The position numbers and the translations under genes were made by a program. Positions 23,124-30,959 of a DNA stretch of 34,674 bases are shown here, piece after piece (positions within the stretch are counted from its first letter, which is position 1; every line of letters starts with the position of its first letter). Source of the DNA: a virus; the IMG/VR virus record IMGVR_UViG_3300044530_000189, positions 1 to 34,674 of that record; one strand, 5' to 3'. The notes below the pieces were generated by a model. It made no database searches. It saw only the letters and a program-made list of their open reading frames with translations, and was not told the origin of the DNA.

Positions 23124-23396
23124 ATGAAAGAATCACAACTCCAAACACAGATTAAAAACCGCCTAACCAAGCACGGATGGTTGGTGGTGAAGATTATCTC
23201 CTCATCAATGAATGGTATACCAGACCTAATGTGTATTCGCAAAGGTGTGGTGATATTTTTAGAGGTTAAGACCGATGTAGGTGTCGTTGCACCATTGCAA
23301 GAATATGTAATGAAGGTCTTAAATAGCCATCAAGTACATAGCAGAGTAGTAAGATCAGTAGAAGATGTAGATGTTTATTGTCATAAAACTTATTAA
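23124..23396 (+). CDS. VRR-NUC domain nuclease
   Basis: 90 residues, a stand-alone VRR-NUC domain of the PD-(D/E)XK superfamily. SMNGIPDLMCI (D34), VIFLEVKT (E47, K49) and APLQ (Q59) are the standard motif set, with an early Glu near E3. These small phage nucleases cut branched or structured DNA, in replication or recombination. It stands between two DNA-modification genes and stops directly before the Mom-like start. Confidence 0.87.
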   Translation: MKESQLQTQIKNRLTKHGWLVVKIISSSMNGIPDLMCIRKGVVIFLEVKTDVGVVAPLQEYVMKVLNSHQVHSRVVRSVEDVDVYCHKTY

Positions 23397-24044
23397 ATGA
23401 GCATAAAAGATAAATACTCTGTTAAATCAATAGAAACTTATCTAACTAAAGATTGGCTATTACATAAGCATTATGCTAAAAGGATGTGCAGTATATCTTA
23501 TGCCTTTGGTTTATTTAAAGACAATATTATGGAAGGAGTTTGCACATTTGGAAGTCCACCATCGAGAGCATTGTGTGTTGGTTTATGTGGTGAAGAATTT
23601 GCTTTATCAGTATTAGAATTAAATAGGTTATGTGTTAATGATAATTTAGAAAAAAATACATTAAGTTTTTTTGTATCTAATTCTATAAAACTATTACCAG
23701 ATAATTTAATATTGGTCAGCTACGCTGATACATCACAAGGTCATAATGGTTATATATATCAAGCTACTAATTGGATTTATACTGGTTTAAGTGCTAAACG
23801 TACAGAAAGATATGATATCAATAATCCTAATAAACATTCTAAAAGTATAACAGAAAATAAAAATTATAATTATAATGATTTAGCGGTAAGAAATAGACCA
23901 CAAAAGCACAGATATGTATATTTTACTGGTAAAAAAAATATAGCATTAAAACATTTAAGATATAAAATAGAGCCATATCCAAAAGGCATAAATAAAAGAT
24001 ATGATTCATCATTTATACCTACTACACAAATAGAATTATTTTAA
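23397..24044 (+). CDS. Mom-like DNA adenine modification protein (GNAT-like)
   Basis: 215 residues. The pattern L-x-KHYAKR-x-CSISYAFGLF, then GVCTFGSPPSRALC, LELNRLCVND, ILVSYADTSQGHNGYIYQAT and NWIYTGLS is that of the Mu Mom-type family annotated in many phages as adenine methylcarbamoylation protein (recalled, not searched). Mom converts adenine to a modified base that blocks restriction. The fold is GNAT-like. The gene looks more AT-rich than its neighbours and has many Asn/Lys/Tyr codons, which may mean separate acquisition. Activity in this phage is inferred only. Confidence 0.72.
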   Translation: MSIKDKYSVKSIETYLTKDWLLHKHYAKRMCSISYAFGLFKDNIMEGVCTFGSPPSRALCVGLCGEEFALSVLELNRLCVNDNLEKNTLSFFVSNSIKLLPDNLILVSYADTSQGHNGYIYQATNWIYTGLSAKRTERYDINNPNKHSKSITENKNYNYNDLAVRNRPQKHRYVYFTGKKNIALKHLRYKIEPYPKGINKRYDSSFIPTTQIELF

Positions 24045-24046
24045 TT

Positions 24047-26659
24047 ATGCTTGAACTTATAAGAGAATTAGACTATGCTGGGGTTAAGGTACTTCCCATT
24101 AAATACACCGATGGGCGCATATATCATATTTATGAGTACAATACAAAATTCGAGAACGGATTAAATGATGATGAGCATCAAGAGTGGATTAATAAAGGGT
24201 TTAGTAATGGTATAGCGGTGCTAATGAGCAAAGCCAACCCCAATCTTAAATGTTTAGATTTTGATGAGAAGAATGCCATTGGGCGCAATGTGTTTATGGG
24301 TTGGAAGGCTTTGATTGATCCCATCATTTATAGTAAGCTTGTGATTGAGCGCACTCGTAGTAATGGCTACCACGTTTATTTTTTGTGCAATGACAAGTGT
24401 GATGTCCACGGCATAGCTTATAATGATGAGGGTAGGGAAGTGATTGGGTTGCGTGGTGATAATTTCAATGGTATTACTTATTGCTCTCCTACGCCAAAGT
24501 ATCAATTTATTCAACGTAGTTTGCTTGAGTTAGAGACGCTTGACTTTGATGAGATGATGCAACTTATAGATTGTGGTTACCAGTTCAACACATATAAGGG
24601 TAATGCGATTACATCAAGCGGAGGAGTGAAGCAACGCTCAATTGCTAAGTTCCCTCAGCCTCCAATAAAATACAAACAAGTAATGGACATATTTGATGAG
24701 AAGGTCGATGAGATGTTCATACCTAATTACCTTGAGACACTTGGTTGGTCGCTTAATGGTAGAAAGCTTGGCAATGGTAAGGATTATGGTAAGTTTATTG
24801 AATTGTATCGACCTGGGAAAGGTGAAGATGAGCGCAATGTGAGATCGGCATCATATTATTATGATAGCAAGAGGTTGAGCGTTTATACCGACTCCATTGG
24901 AGTAAAGTTGCCATCCATCAATAATAGCGAAGGACTCGCATCGTGGCTATCACCTTATCAGGTTCTTTTTTATCTAAATGATAGGAACTGGGATGAGACA
25001 TCACGAGTAGTGGTTGATTTGTGTGGGCAGATGGGCATTGAACTCCCAGAGCGAGTCCCAATGGTATCATCTGTAATAGGTAGAGGTGCTGCAATATCGT
25101 GGAGGCTTGAGATTCGTGGCATCCAACTATGGGCGATTGAGAGTGGGTTTATGATGATGAAAATGTCCATCGATGATGATGCGCCATCTCGTTTGATTAG
25201 GGTAGTAGAAAATGTAATCTACGACATAGACGAAAGCGACATCCAACGTGCCTTTGTTGAGTTTGTAATGGTTGAGTATATGGAGGCTGATGCGCAAAGG
25301 TTGTTAATTGCCTTTTTGCCAAGGTTGATGTCGTATTTGACCATTCTACCTCAATTTGATGGCAACATTCTTAGAGATGCCTCGGATTGTAGTTATTTGT
25401 TATTTAATAATGGGGTATTGAAGGTTACTGGTAGTGAGGTGGAGTTGATTAAGTACAATGAACTTGATAGTTATGTTTTCGTAAGGGATATAAAGCCTTT
25501 CGATTATAAACCCAACAATGACGCTGGGTCGTTTGTCCAGTTCATCAATATGATCTCGCTTGACGAAGGTCATAAGAAATTTTTAATGAGTGCGTTTGGT
25601 TACATATTGCACAACTTTAAGCGCAAGAGTTTCGCCAAAGCGGTGATGATAATTGAGGATGTAGATGACCAAGAGGAAGCAAGAGGTAGGTCGGGGAAGG
25701 GACTACTTGGGCAATTCATCAAATGGATAAGGCAAACCATCGAGCAAGATGGTAGGAATTACAAGACCGACTCCCAGTTCAAGATGCAACGCATCTCACC
25801 TTGGACACAAGTGTTTTATTTGAACGATCCGCAAAAGGGACTCCCTATCCAACAGTTCTATAACTACATCACTGATGATTTTCTCATCGAGAATAAGGGT
25901 AAAAAGTCCTACACCATACCTTTTAATAAGAGTCCAAAGGTGTTTATTACCACTAACTTTTTGCCGAGTTTGGAAAGCGATTCGGATAAAGATAGGTTCA
26001 TCGTTGTCCCTATTAAGAAGGTGTTTAGTTCAGTTTATAGGCTCAAAGATGCGTTTAATGGGCAAGATTTTTTTAGTGAAGAATGGGATTATTATGAAAA
26101 GATGAGTGCTATAAACTTTGCAATTGAGTGTTTGCAAGTGTATTTGAGAGAGGGAGTGGTGGAGTATCAAAACGCCAAAATGGATGATAATAAGGCTAAG
26201 AGATTGTTGCAAGATCAAGTGCCAGAGTTCATAATTGAGGTGCTTGAGCAAGGAATTAGTACCTACAAACTCGCTAAAAACCACCTTGAATTTGAGGAAA
26301 TGATGCAACCATATGATCAATTGCAACACGATAAGGATAGTTTAATTGGTTGTTTTGAATGGGAATCAGGTGGCTTAAATGTTTACAATTCTCATTTATT
26401 GAGATACTGTATAAAGGCTTTTAAAGTCAAAATGTTGGACAAATATTTTAGTCGGAAGGTCAAAACATATTGCGATATTAACCAATTTGAGGTGTCTCAA
26501 AAGAGGTCGGTGAAGCACGGAAGATTTATTTTTATCCACAATTTAGATAGCCATCAAAATAAAAAGTTGATGGCAAGTGATGGCTTTTTGATGGCAAATG
26601 ATGGCAAGTTGATGGCAAGTGGGTATGAACCTATTATAAAAAATGATGATATGTTCTAA
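24047..26659 (+). CDS. Primase-helicase (prim-pol plus D5/SF3-type helicase)
   Basis: 870 residues. The N-terminal third has archaeo-eukaryotic primase features: LDFDEKN with D71 and D73, and RTRSNGYHVYF with H109. The C-terminal part is a D5-like SF3 helicase: GRSGKGLLGQFIKW (about 548-561, Walker A), QVFYLNDPQKG (Walker B region) and PKVFITTNFLPS (motif C, about 626-637). Such proteins prime and unwind at phage origins. The last 35 residues contain LMASDG/LMANDG/LMASG repeats because the reading frame runs through the iterons of the putative origin. Confidence 0.85.
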   Translation: MLELIRELDYAGVKVLPIKYTDGRIYHIYEYNTKFENGLNDDEHQEWINKGFSNGIAVLMSKANPNLKCLDFDEKNAIGRNVFMGWKALIDPIIYSKLVIERTRSNGYHVYFLCNDKCDVHGIAYNDEGREVIGLRGDNFNGITYCSPTPKYQFIQRSLLELETLDFDEMMQLIDCGYQFNTYKGNAITSSGGVKQRSIAKFPQPPIKYKQVMDIFDEKVDEMFIPNYLETLGWSLNGRKLGNGKDYGKFIELYRPGKGEDERNVRSASYYYDSKRLSVYTDSIGVKLPSINNSEGLASWLSPYQVLFYLNDRNWDETSRVVVDLCGQMGIELPERVPMVSSVIGRGAAISWRLEIRGIQLWAIESGFMMMKMSIDDDAPSRLIRVVENVIYDIDESDIQRAFVEFVMVEYMEADAQRLLIAFLPRLMSYLTILPQFDGNILRDASDCSYLLFNNGVLKVTGSEVELIKYNELDSYVFVRDIKPFDYKPNNDAGSFVQFINMISLDEGHKKFLMSAFGYILHNFKRKSFAKAVMIIEDVDDQEEARGRSGKGLLGQFIKWIRQTIEQDGRNYKTDSQFKMQRISPWTQVFYLNDPQKGLPIQQFYNYITDDFLIENKGKKSYTIPFNKSPKVFITTNFLPSLESDSDKDRFIVVPIKKVFSSVYRLKDAFNGQDFFSEEWDYYEKMSAINFAIECLQVYLREGVVEYQNAKMDDNKAKRLLQDQVPEFIIEVLEQGISTYKLAKNHLEFEEMMQPYDQLQHDKDSLIGCFEWESGGLNVYNSHLLRYCIKAFKVKMLDKYFSRKVKTYCDINQFEVSQKRSVKHGRFIFIHNLDSHQNKKLMASDGFLMANDGKLMASGYEPIIKNDDMF
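26532..26540 (+). promoter_or_regulatory. Perfect consensus DnaA box (TTATCCACA)
   Basis: TTATCCACA, identical to the E. coli consensus, lies in the 3' end of the primase gene, 27 nt before the first direct iteron. A second, degenerate box GTTTCCACA (one mismatch to TTWTNCACA) is at 26866-26874 on the far side of the AT-rich tract. Confidence 0.6.
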
Positions 26660-26874
26660 AAATATGCCGAAAAATAGCCAACACGACCATCAAAAGCCAT
26701 CAAGTGAAAAAGTTTATTGGCTATCGCTCTTTATTGATTATCAATGCGTTAGGAGGTGTATGCCAATAAAACCATCAAATTTCTTAAATTATAATAATAA
26801 TAATAATATATATATATACATATATATAGGGTAGAAGTGGGATTTTTGATGGCTTTGATGGCTCGGTTTCCACA
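26550..26874. other. Putative replication origin with helically phased iterons and AT-rich tract
   Basis: TGATGGC occurs at 26568, 26578, 26589, 26599 and 26610, spacings 10, 11, 10, 11, matching the 10.5-bp helical turn. Inverted copies (GCCATCA) are at 26550 and 26696, a near-copy ACCATCA at 26686 (10 nt from 26696) and 26771. Next is an ATA/TA microsatellite (about 26784-26828), a plausible unwinding element, then direct copies at 26847 and 26856 and a degenerate DnaA box. The perfect DnaA box at 26532 and the DnaA domain IV-like gene at 26945 complete an origin layout. There is no credible gene in 26660-26944. Confidence 0.68.
26784..26828. repeat. AT microsatellite ((ATA)n then (TA)n)
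   Basis: About 45 bp made almost only of A and T: ATAATAATAATAATAAT followed by TATATATATA-type repeats. It is the lowest-melting stretch I see in the window and lies between iteron groups, so it is the candidate DNA unwinding element. Confidence 0.75.
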
Positions 26875-26944
26875 ATTTGGTGTTATGGGTAAAAATCTTG
26901 AGATTTCTTAGGTGATAAAATGACAAACTATAAAACTAAAAAAA

Positions 26945-27337
26945 ATGAACTTAGATCAGTTGATGGACATTGTTGCAAGTGTTAGTGGACAAAGCAAGGA
27001 GAAGATAATGGGGAAGGATAGGTATAGGAAACTGGTGTTACCAAGATATATATTTTCTTATGTTGCCAGAGTAAAGCTTAAAGAGACATTTATAGATATT
27101 GCTCATTATCTTGATGCTCATCATTCAACGATTATTTATTCGGTTGATAAGATTGCATCTTACATTGAGATAGGTGATGAGTTGACAATAGAATTATATA
27201 AAGGTGTAAAGGAGGCGGTAGCTAAGTACACCAATGAGCCTATAAGAGTGATGCTTACGTTTGATGATGAGTCAAGAGTCAACGAGGCAATACTTGATAT
27301 AGTAAATAAATGGGAATGTAGAGCCGAGAAGTTATAA
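26945..27337 (+). CDS. DnaA domain IV-like DNA-binding protein
   Basis: 130 residues. Residues 4-75 match the C-terminal DNA-binding domain of DnaA: DIVASVSGQSKEKIMGKDRY, LVLPRYIFSYVARVKLKET, IAHYLDAHHSTIIYSVDKI, including the D/H-HSTI signature at about 59-63 that reads the DnaA box. There is no AAA+ domain. It probably binds the DnaA box or iterons upstream and acts as initiator helper, or as a competitor of host DnaA. The last 50 residues are unassigned. It begins 71 nt after the distal DnaA-like box. Confidence 0.8.
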   Translation: MNLDQLMDIVASVSGQSKEKIMGKDRYRKLVLPRYIFSYVARVKLKETFIDIAHYLDAHHSTIIYSVDKIASYIEIGDELTIELYKGVKEAVAKYTNEPIRVMLTFDDESRVNEAILDIVNKWECRAEKL

Positions 27338-27389
27338 ACAAGCATTGTGGAAAGTGGTAGTTTGTGTATTGATTATAGCTTAACTTTAT

Positions 27390-27617
27390 ATGGTGGCAAA
27401 AAAAGGATTTTATCTCAAGAATAACCCAAAAGAAAATTGCTTATACCTCAATGTGTTTGTAAGTGATTTTAAGGCGTTTTTAGACACTATTCCACAAAGT
27501 AATGGTTGGGTACGTCTAAGGATATTTGAGAGGAATGTAGAGGACGAGAAGGGGCATACGCACAATATGGAGTTCGTGGTTAATCCAAAGCATATAATTG
27601 ATAGTCAAGAATCTTAA
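27390..27617 (+). CDS. 75-residue protein, unknown function
   Basis: A beta-rich small protein (NCLYLNVFVSDFKAFLDTIP, then GWVRLRIFERNVEDEKG, then HNMEFVVN). The pattern of two strands, a short helix and a hairpin suggests a compact nucleic-acid or peptide binding fold, but I recognise no family. It lies between the DnaA-like gene and the TerS candidate, so it may belong to the last early genes. Confidence 0.6.
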   Translation: MVAKKGFYLKNNPKENCLYLNVFVSDFKAFLDTIPQSNGWVRLRIFERNVEDEKGHTHNMEFVVNPKHIIDSQES

Positions 27618-27619
27618 AA

Positions 27620-27631
27620 CTGAATATTCAG
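27620..27631. promoter_or_regulatory. Palindrome CTGAATATTCAG upstream of TerS candidate
   Basis: A perfect 12-bp palindrome, 11 nt ahead of the ATG at 27642. It has CTGA/TCAG ends as in the inverted repeat at 16648, so both may be operators for one phage regulator such as the HTH protein at 17434. Confidence 0.45.
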
Positions 27632-27641
27632 CAAAAATCAT

Positions 27642-27947
27642 ATGAAGGACGAAGCACTGGAAAAGCTGATAAAGAAACGTAGTCCAAACCTTGGAGGCGC
27701 AAGACCTGGAGCGGGACGTACGCGCAAGATGGAGGAGTACGAACTAATTGAGAAGCTATCGCCGATGGCTACTGTTGCATTTGAGAAGCTTAAAGAATTG
27801 ATTGCCAAGGGTGATGTAAAGGCTTTACAAATCTTTATGTCGTACTATGTTGGGTTGCCAACCCAAAAGATTGAGAGCAAGATCGAGGGCAACCTCAATC
27901 AAGTAAGTGTCGAAGTGGTGAAGCCACAAATGGAAAAGGTCGCATAA
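27642..27947 (+). CDS. Terminase small subunit candidate
   Basis: 101 residues just ahead of TerL. The N-terminus has LGGARPGAGRTRK, the GGxRPGAGR motif found at the start of many small-terminase-like and DNA-binding phage proteins. It is followed by a helical part (EYELIEKLSPMATVAFEKLK and ALQIFMSYYVGLP) typical of TerS oligomerisation. TerS recognises the packaging site. A repeat- and palindrome-rich gap of about 300 nt follows, where its binding site may lie. Confidence 0.65.
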   Translation: MKDEALEKLIKKRSPNLGGARPGAGRTRKMEEYELIEKLSPMATVAFEKLKELIAKGDVKALQIFMSYYVGLPTQKIESKIEGNLNQVSVEVVKPQMEKVA

Positions 27948-27978
27948 TGATAGGGTGGGGGAGGACTTGATAATGAGT

Positions 27979-28030
27979 GAGTTGTGTGTGAGTTGTGTGT
28001 GAGTTAGGTGTCTACTTAACATAATGTTAA
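27979..28030. repeat. 11-bp direct repeats plus 15-bp palindrome, pac/TerS site candidate
   Basis: GAGTTGTGTGT at 27979-27989 and 27990-28000 and a degenerate third copy at 28001-28011, followed by the palindrome TTAACATAATGTTAA (28016-28030). Repeats with one-helical-turn spacing next to a TerS gene recall packaging (pac) sites. This is position-based inference. The gap 27948-28252 holds no credible gene. Confidence 0.45.
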
Positions 28031-28058
28031 TTATAGGGCGAAGTAACCTATTATCCGA

Positions 28059-28074
28059 CTACTCAAAGGAGTAG
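28059..28074. promoter_or_regulatory. Perfect hairpin CTACTC-AAAG-GAGTAG
   Basis: A 6-bp perfect inverted repeat with a 4-nt loop in the noncoding gap before TerL. No T-run follows. It may be part of the packaging site or an RNA leader element. Confidence 0.4.
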
Positions 28075-28109
28075 CCATACGATGAGGGGGGTACTTTAGG
28101 AAATCGAAA

Positions 28110-28139
28110 GGGGGTCGGGTTTATATTCCCCCCATTTTT
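28110..28139 (+). terminator. G-run/C-run hairpin with T-tract, terminator candidate
   Basis: GGGGG (28110-28114) can pair with CCCCC in the C6 run (28128-28133), loop about 13 nt, followed by ATTTTT (28134-28139). It lies 114 nt upstream of the TerL start and could separate the early and TerS unit from the packaging/head operon. The loop is large, so strength is uncertain. Confidence 0.45.
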
Positions 28140-28252
28140 GATACCACCAAAACCAAAAATGAAACAAAATTTCACCATATACGATGACCCCCTATTTTGA
28201 CCACACCTTTTAAACGTAAAAACCGATATAGAATTTTTTTTTATACTTGAAA

Positions 28253-29398
28253 ATGGATGCACGACTACAAACTAACAAGGTCTTTGAATTACTGAGTGAT
28301 AGCGACAAGCGAATAACCGTGATGCAAGGCGGATCACGTTCTGGCAAGACTTACAACATCCTAATTTGGTTTGTTGTGAAGTTATTGCAAGAAAATGGCA
28401 AGACGTTAACGATAGTTAGGCAATCTCTCCCATCGATTAAGGGTACTGTTTTAAGGGATTTTATTGATATCCTTTCAAGGCTTGGCATTTATAGTGAGGA
28501 CAATCACAACAAGACCGATCAAATTTATTCCCTTAATGGGAACATTATCGAGTTTGTTAGTGCTGACCAGCCACAAAAGATAAGGGGTAGGGCGAGAAAT
28601 TATTTGTTTTGCAATGAGGCTAACGAATTGACGTATGAGGCTTGGATGCAGTTGATAATGAGAACGGAGGGCAAGATTGTTATTGATTACAACCCTTCTG
28701 ACTTATCATCTTGGATTTATGACTCCGTCATACCTCGTGATGATGCTGACTTTCATATTACGACTTTTCGTGATAATCCGTTCCTTCCAAAAGAACTTAT
28801 TCTTGAATTGGAGAGAATGAAGGATGCCGACCCGAATTACTGGCAAATCTATGGCTTGGGTGAGCGTGGACTCTCACAAGATTTAATTTATTCGCATTGG
28901 AAAACAACGGAGAATATGCCAGAGGAAGGTGAGGTAGTTTATGGATTGGACTTTGGTTTTAACGTGCCTACTGCCTTGGTGAAGGTGGTCTTTGTTGAAA
29001 ATGCTGCTTATTGTAAGGAATTAATCTACGAGGCGAAGTTGACAACGAATGACCTTATTGATAAACTAAAGGGATTAGGACTAAACAATCACGATGAGAT
29101 TTATTGTGATGCGGCAGAGCCTAAAACAATTGAGGAGTTGGTGAGAAATGGCTTTAACGCAAAATCAGCCAATAAAGATGTGACCGAGGGGATAAGAACG
29201 GTGAAAGGTACTCCATTGATAATTGAACACGAATCGTTAAATTTGTTAAAAGAGTTAAAGAATTATCGGTGGAAAACGGATAGGAATGGAAATAAGCTTG
29301 ATGCACCAGTAAAATTCAATGATCATATCGCAGATGCGATGAGATATGCTATATTCAGTAAATTAACCATTCCAAGTGTGACTTGGGGTGTAATATAA
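28253..29398 (+). CDS. terL: Terminase large subunit (TerL)
   Basis: 381 residues from the ATG at 28253 (a TTG two codons upstream is the less likely start). ATPase: QGGSRSGKT (Walker A, about 25-33) and NYLFCNEANEL (Walker B region). Nuclease: VYGLDFGFN (about 228-236), YCDAAEPKTIEEL, and the final DHIADAMRYAI metal-binding segment. It pumps DNA into proheads and cuts concatemers. A pac-type headful mechanism would explain the circular appearance, but that is inference. Confidence 0.93.
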   Translation: MDARLQTNKVFELLSDSDKRITVMQGGSRSGKTYNILIWFVVKLLQENGKTLTIVRQSLPSIKGTVLRDFIDILSRLGIYSEDNHNKTDQIYSLNGNIIEFVSADQPQKIRGRARNYLFCNEANELTYEAWMQLIMRTEGKIVIDYNPSDLSSWIYDSVIPRDDADFHITTFRDNPFLPKELILELERMKDADPNYWQIYGLGERGLSQDLIYSHWKTTENMPEEGEVVYGLDFGFNVPTALVKVVFVENAAYCKELIYEAKLTTNDLIDKLKGLGLNNHDEIYCDAAEPKTIEELVRNGFNAKSANKDVTEGIRTVKGTPLIIEHESLNLLKELKNYRWKTDRNGNKLDAPVKFNDHIADAMRYAIFSKLTIPSVTWGVI

Positions 29399-29404
29399 AA
29401 AAGA

Positions 29405-30868
29405 ATGGGTTTATTTGATGTTTTTAAAAGGCAGAAAGGCTTAGACCCTTTGCAAAATATTAGCAATAATGCATTGAAGCAGATTAATGGTGCGGTGCTT
29501 CAAAATTATCAGTCAAAAAGTTACGTTGATGAGGGGTACTTAGGCAATGCCGATGTGTATTCTATTGTCAGTTTCCTTGCGAGGAAAGCGGCAAGTGTAC
29601 CTTGGTACGTTTATAAGTTGAATAAAGGTGAGAAGGCAAAAACTTCTCTACTTCGTTATAAGCAACTAAGCAAAGGCTTGGCGAATAAGGGTGCCTTTGA
29701 GAGAGCGATGATTGAACGCAAAAATGCTTACTCGGACAATATTGTGATGGATAGCGATTTGGCTAAGCTTCTTGAGAACCCAAACCAGTACCAAGCGCAA
29801 GACCAATTCTTAGAAAATTTATTCGGCTATCGCATCTTATCTGGTGAAGGTAACATATACGGCAACAATGGTAACATACAAGGTGGTAAGTTTCTCGAAC
29901 TTAATGTTCTTCCAACCCAATTCCTCGACATCTACCCTGACCCACGGGACTTATATGGTTTATTGGGTTATAAATTAATGGTTTCACAAAGTATCGACAT
30001 ACCAAAGAATCAGGTTTGTGCTTGGAAAAGTTGGAATCCAGATTTCAATGATGTTACTCGTTCACATATGAGGGGTTTATCTCCTCTTAGAGCATCATAT
30101 TCTACCCTAAGAATGAGTAATAATGCTCACGATGCAAGTGCTGCTATGACTGGCAATGGTGGGGCAAAAGGTGCGATTGTCCCTAAGCCAATTGGTACAA
30201 ACGTGGCTCAATTTACAATTGAACAAGCAAATATCATCAAAAGAGCGGTGAACGATGATTTAAATGGTATAGATAACAAGGGTGCGATAAGGGTGTTGCA
30301 AACACCTTGGGACTACCTTAATTTCGGACTATCATCGGTTGATATGGAGTTGATGGGTACGTTAAAGATGTCATTGCAACAATGGTGTCGTGTGTTTGGA
30401 TTGCCTCAAGTATTATTCGACACCGATACAACGTCTTACAACAACTATCAAAATGCTTTAAGGGATATGATGACTAACACTATCATTCCACTTTGTAGCA
30501 CTTTGAGAGATGAGTTAAATAGATGGTTGTTGCCTCTATATGGTGAGGATGTATATATTGACTTTGATATTACATCAATACCAGAGATGCAACAAGATAT
30601 GGAGCGAATGACTCGTGTGTTGCGTGATGCGAACTGGCTAACAATGGATGAGAAGCGAGTGGCAATGAACTACGAGCCTAAGTTTGGTGCGTATGAGTAT
30701 TCATATGTTAACCAAGGTTTGGTGGTGTTAGATCAAGTAGCAATGGACTTAACTTACGATGACACAAACGGAAGTGATACTATGGACTCAAGTGATGGCA
30801 CAATATCCCAAGACATTGAGCGAGAGGAATTGTCAAGTGGAGCGAGAGATGATGAACAAGGTTCGTAG
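29405..30868 (+). CDS. Portal protein, HK97/SPP1 superfamily
   Basis: 487 residues. The N-terminus MGLFDVFKRQKG and YVDEGYLGNADVYSIVSFLA, then KAASVPWYVYKL, are typical of phage portals. The middle (VLPTQFLDIYPDPRDLYGLL; SHMRGLSPLRASYSTLRMSN) and QWCRVFGLPQVLFDTDTTSY match the stem and wing parts; LTMDEKRVAMNYEPKFGAYE is the usual C-terminal segment. It forms the dodecameric ring through which DNA passes. It lies 6 nt after TerL. Confidence 0.9.
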   Translation: MGLFDVFKRQKGLDPLQNISNNALKQINGAVLQNYQSKSYVDEGYLGNADVYSIVSFLARKAASVPWYVYKLNKGEKAKTSLLRYKQLSKGLANKGAFERAMIERKNAYSDNIVMDSDLAKLLENPNQYQAQDQFLENLFGYRILSGEGNIYGNNGNIQGGKFLELNVLPTQFLDIYPDPRDLYGLLGYKLMVSQSIDIPKNQVCAWKSWNPDFNDVTRSHMRGLSPLRASYSTLRMSNNAHDASAAMTGNGGAKGAIVPKPIGTNVAQFTIEQANIIKRAVNDDLNGIDNKGAIRVLQTPWDYLNFGLSSVDMELMGTLKMSLQQWCRVFGLPQVLFDTDTTSYNNYQNALRDMMTNTIIPLCSTLRDELNRWLLPLYGEDVYIDFDITSIPEMQQDMERMTRVLRDANWLTMDEKRVAMNYEPKFGAYEYSYVNQGLVVLDQVAMDLTYDDTNGSDTMDSSDGTISQDIEREELSSGARDDEQGS

Positions 30869-30959
30869 GTCATTATTTGAGAAATTAAAAGAAGAATATG
30901 AACGCAAAGCAGCGAGAGACATATTGGCTCAAAGTGGAGCGGTTGAGGAGGGAAATTGA
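30849..30959 (+). CDS. 36-residue overlapping mini-gene between portal and head protein
   Basis: ATG 30849 (or 30852) to TGA 30957-30959, overlapping the portal end by 20 nt and the head morphogenesis start by 62 nt. The peptide is a charged helix (RRSLFEKLKEEYERKAARDI). It may be a real small protein or a translational bridge for the next gene. Coding evidence is limited to composition. Confidence 0.35.
   Translation: MMNKVRRSLFEKLKEEYERKAARDILAQSGAVEEGN

Noticed and set aside
26643-26834. 63-codon + strand frame after the primase gene
   Set aside because: It runs through inverted iterons and the AT microsatellite (Asn and Ile-Tyr runs at its end) and has no protein-like core; the stretch is better explained as part of the origin.
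27361-27388. TTTG / TAACTTTA promoter-like pair
   Set aside because: Spacing is 16 nt and transcription would start inside or after the ATG at 27390.
28242-28249. TATACTTG as a -7 element for TerL
   Set aside because: It ends 3 nt before the TerL start codon, so the transcript would begin within the gene.
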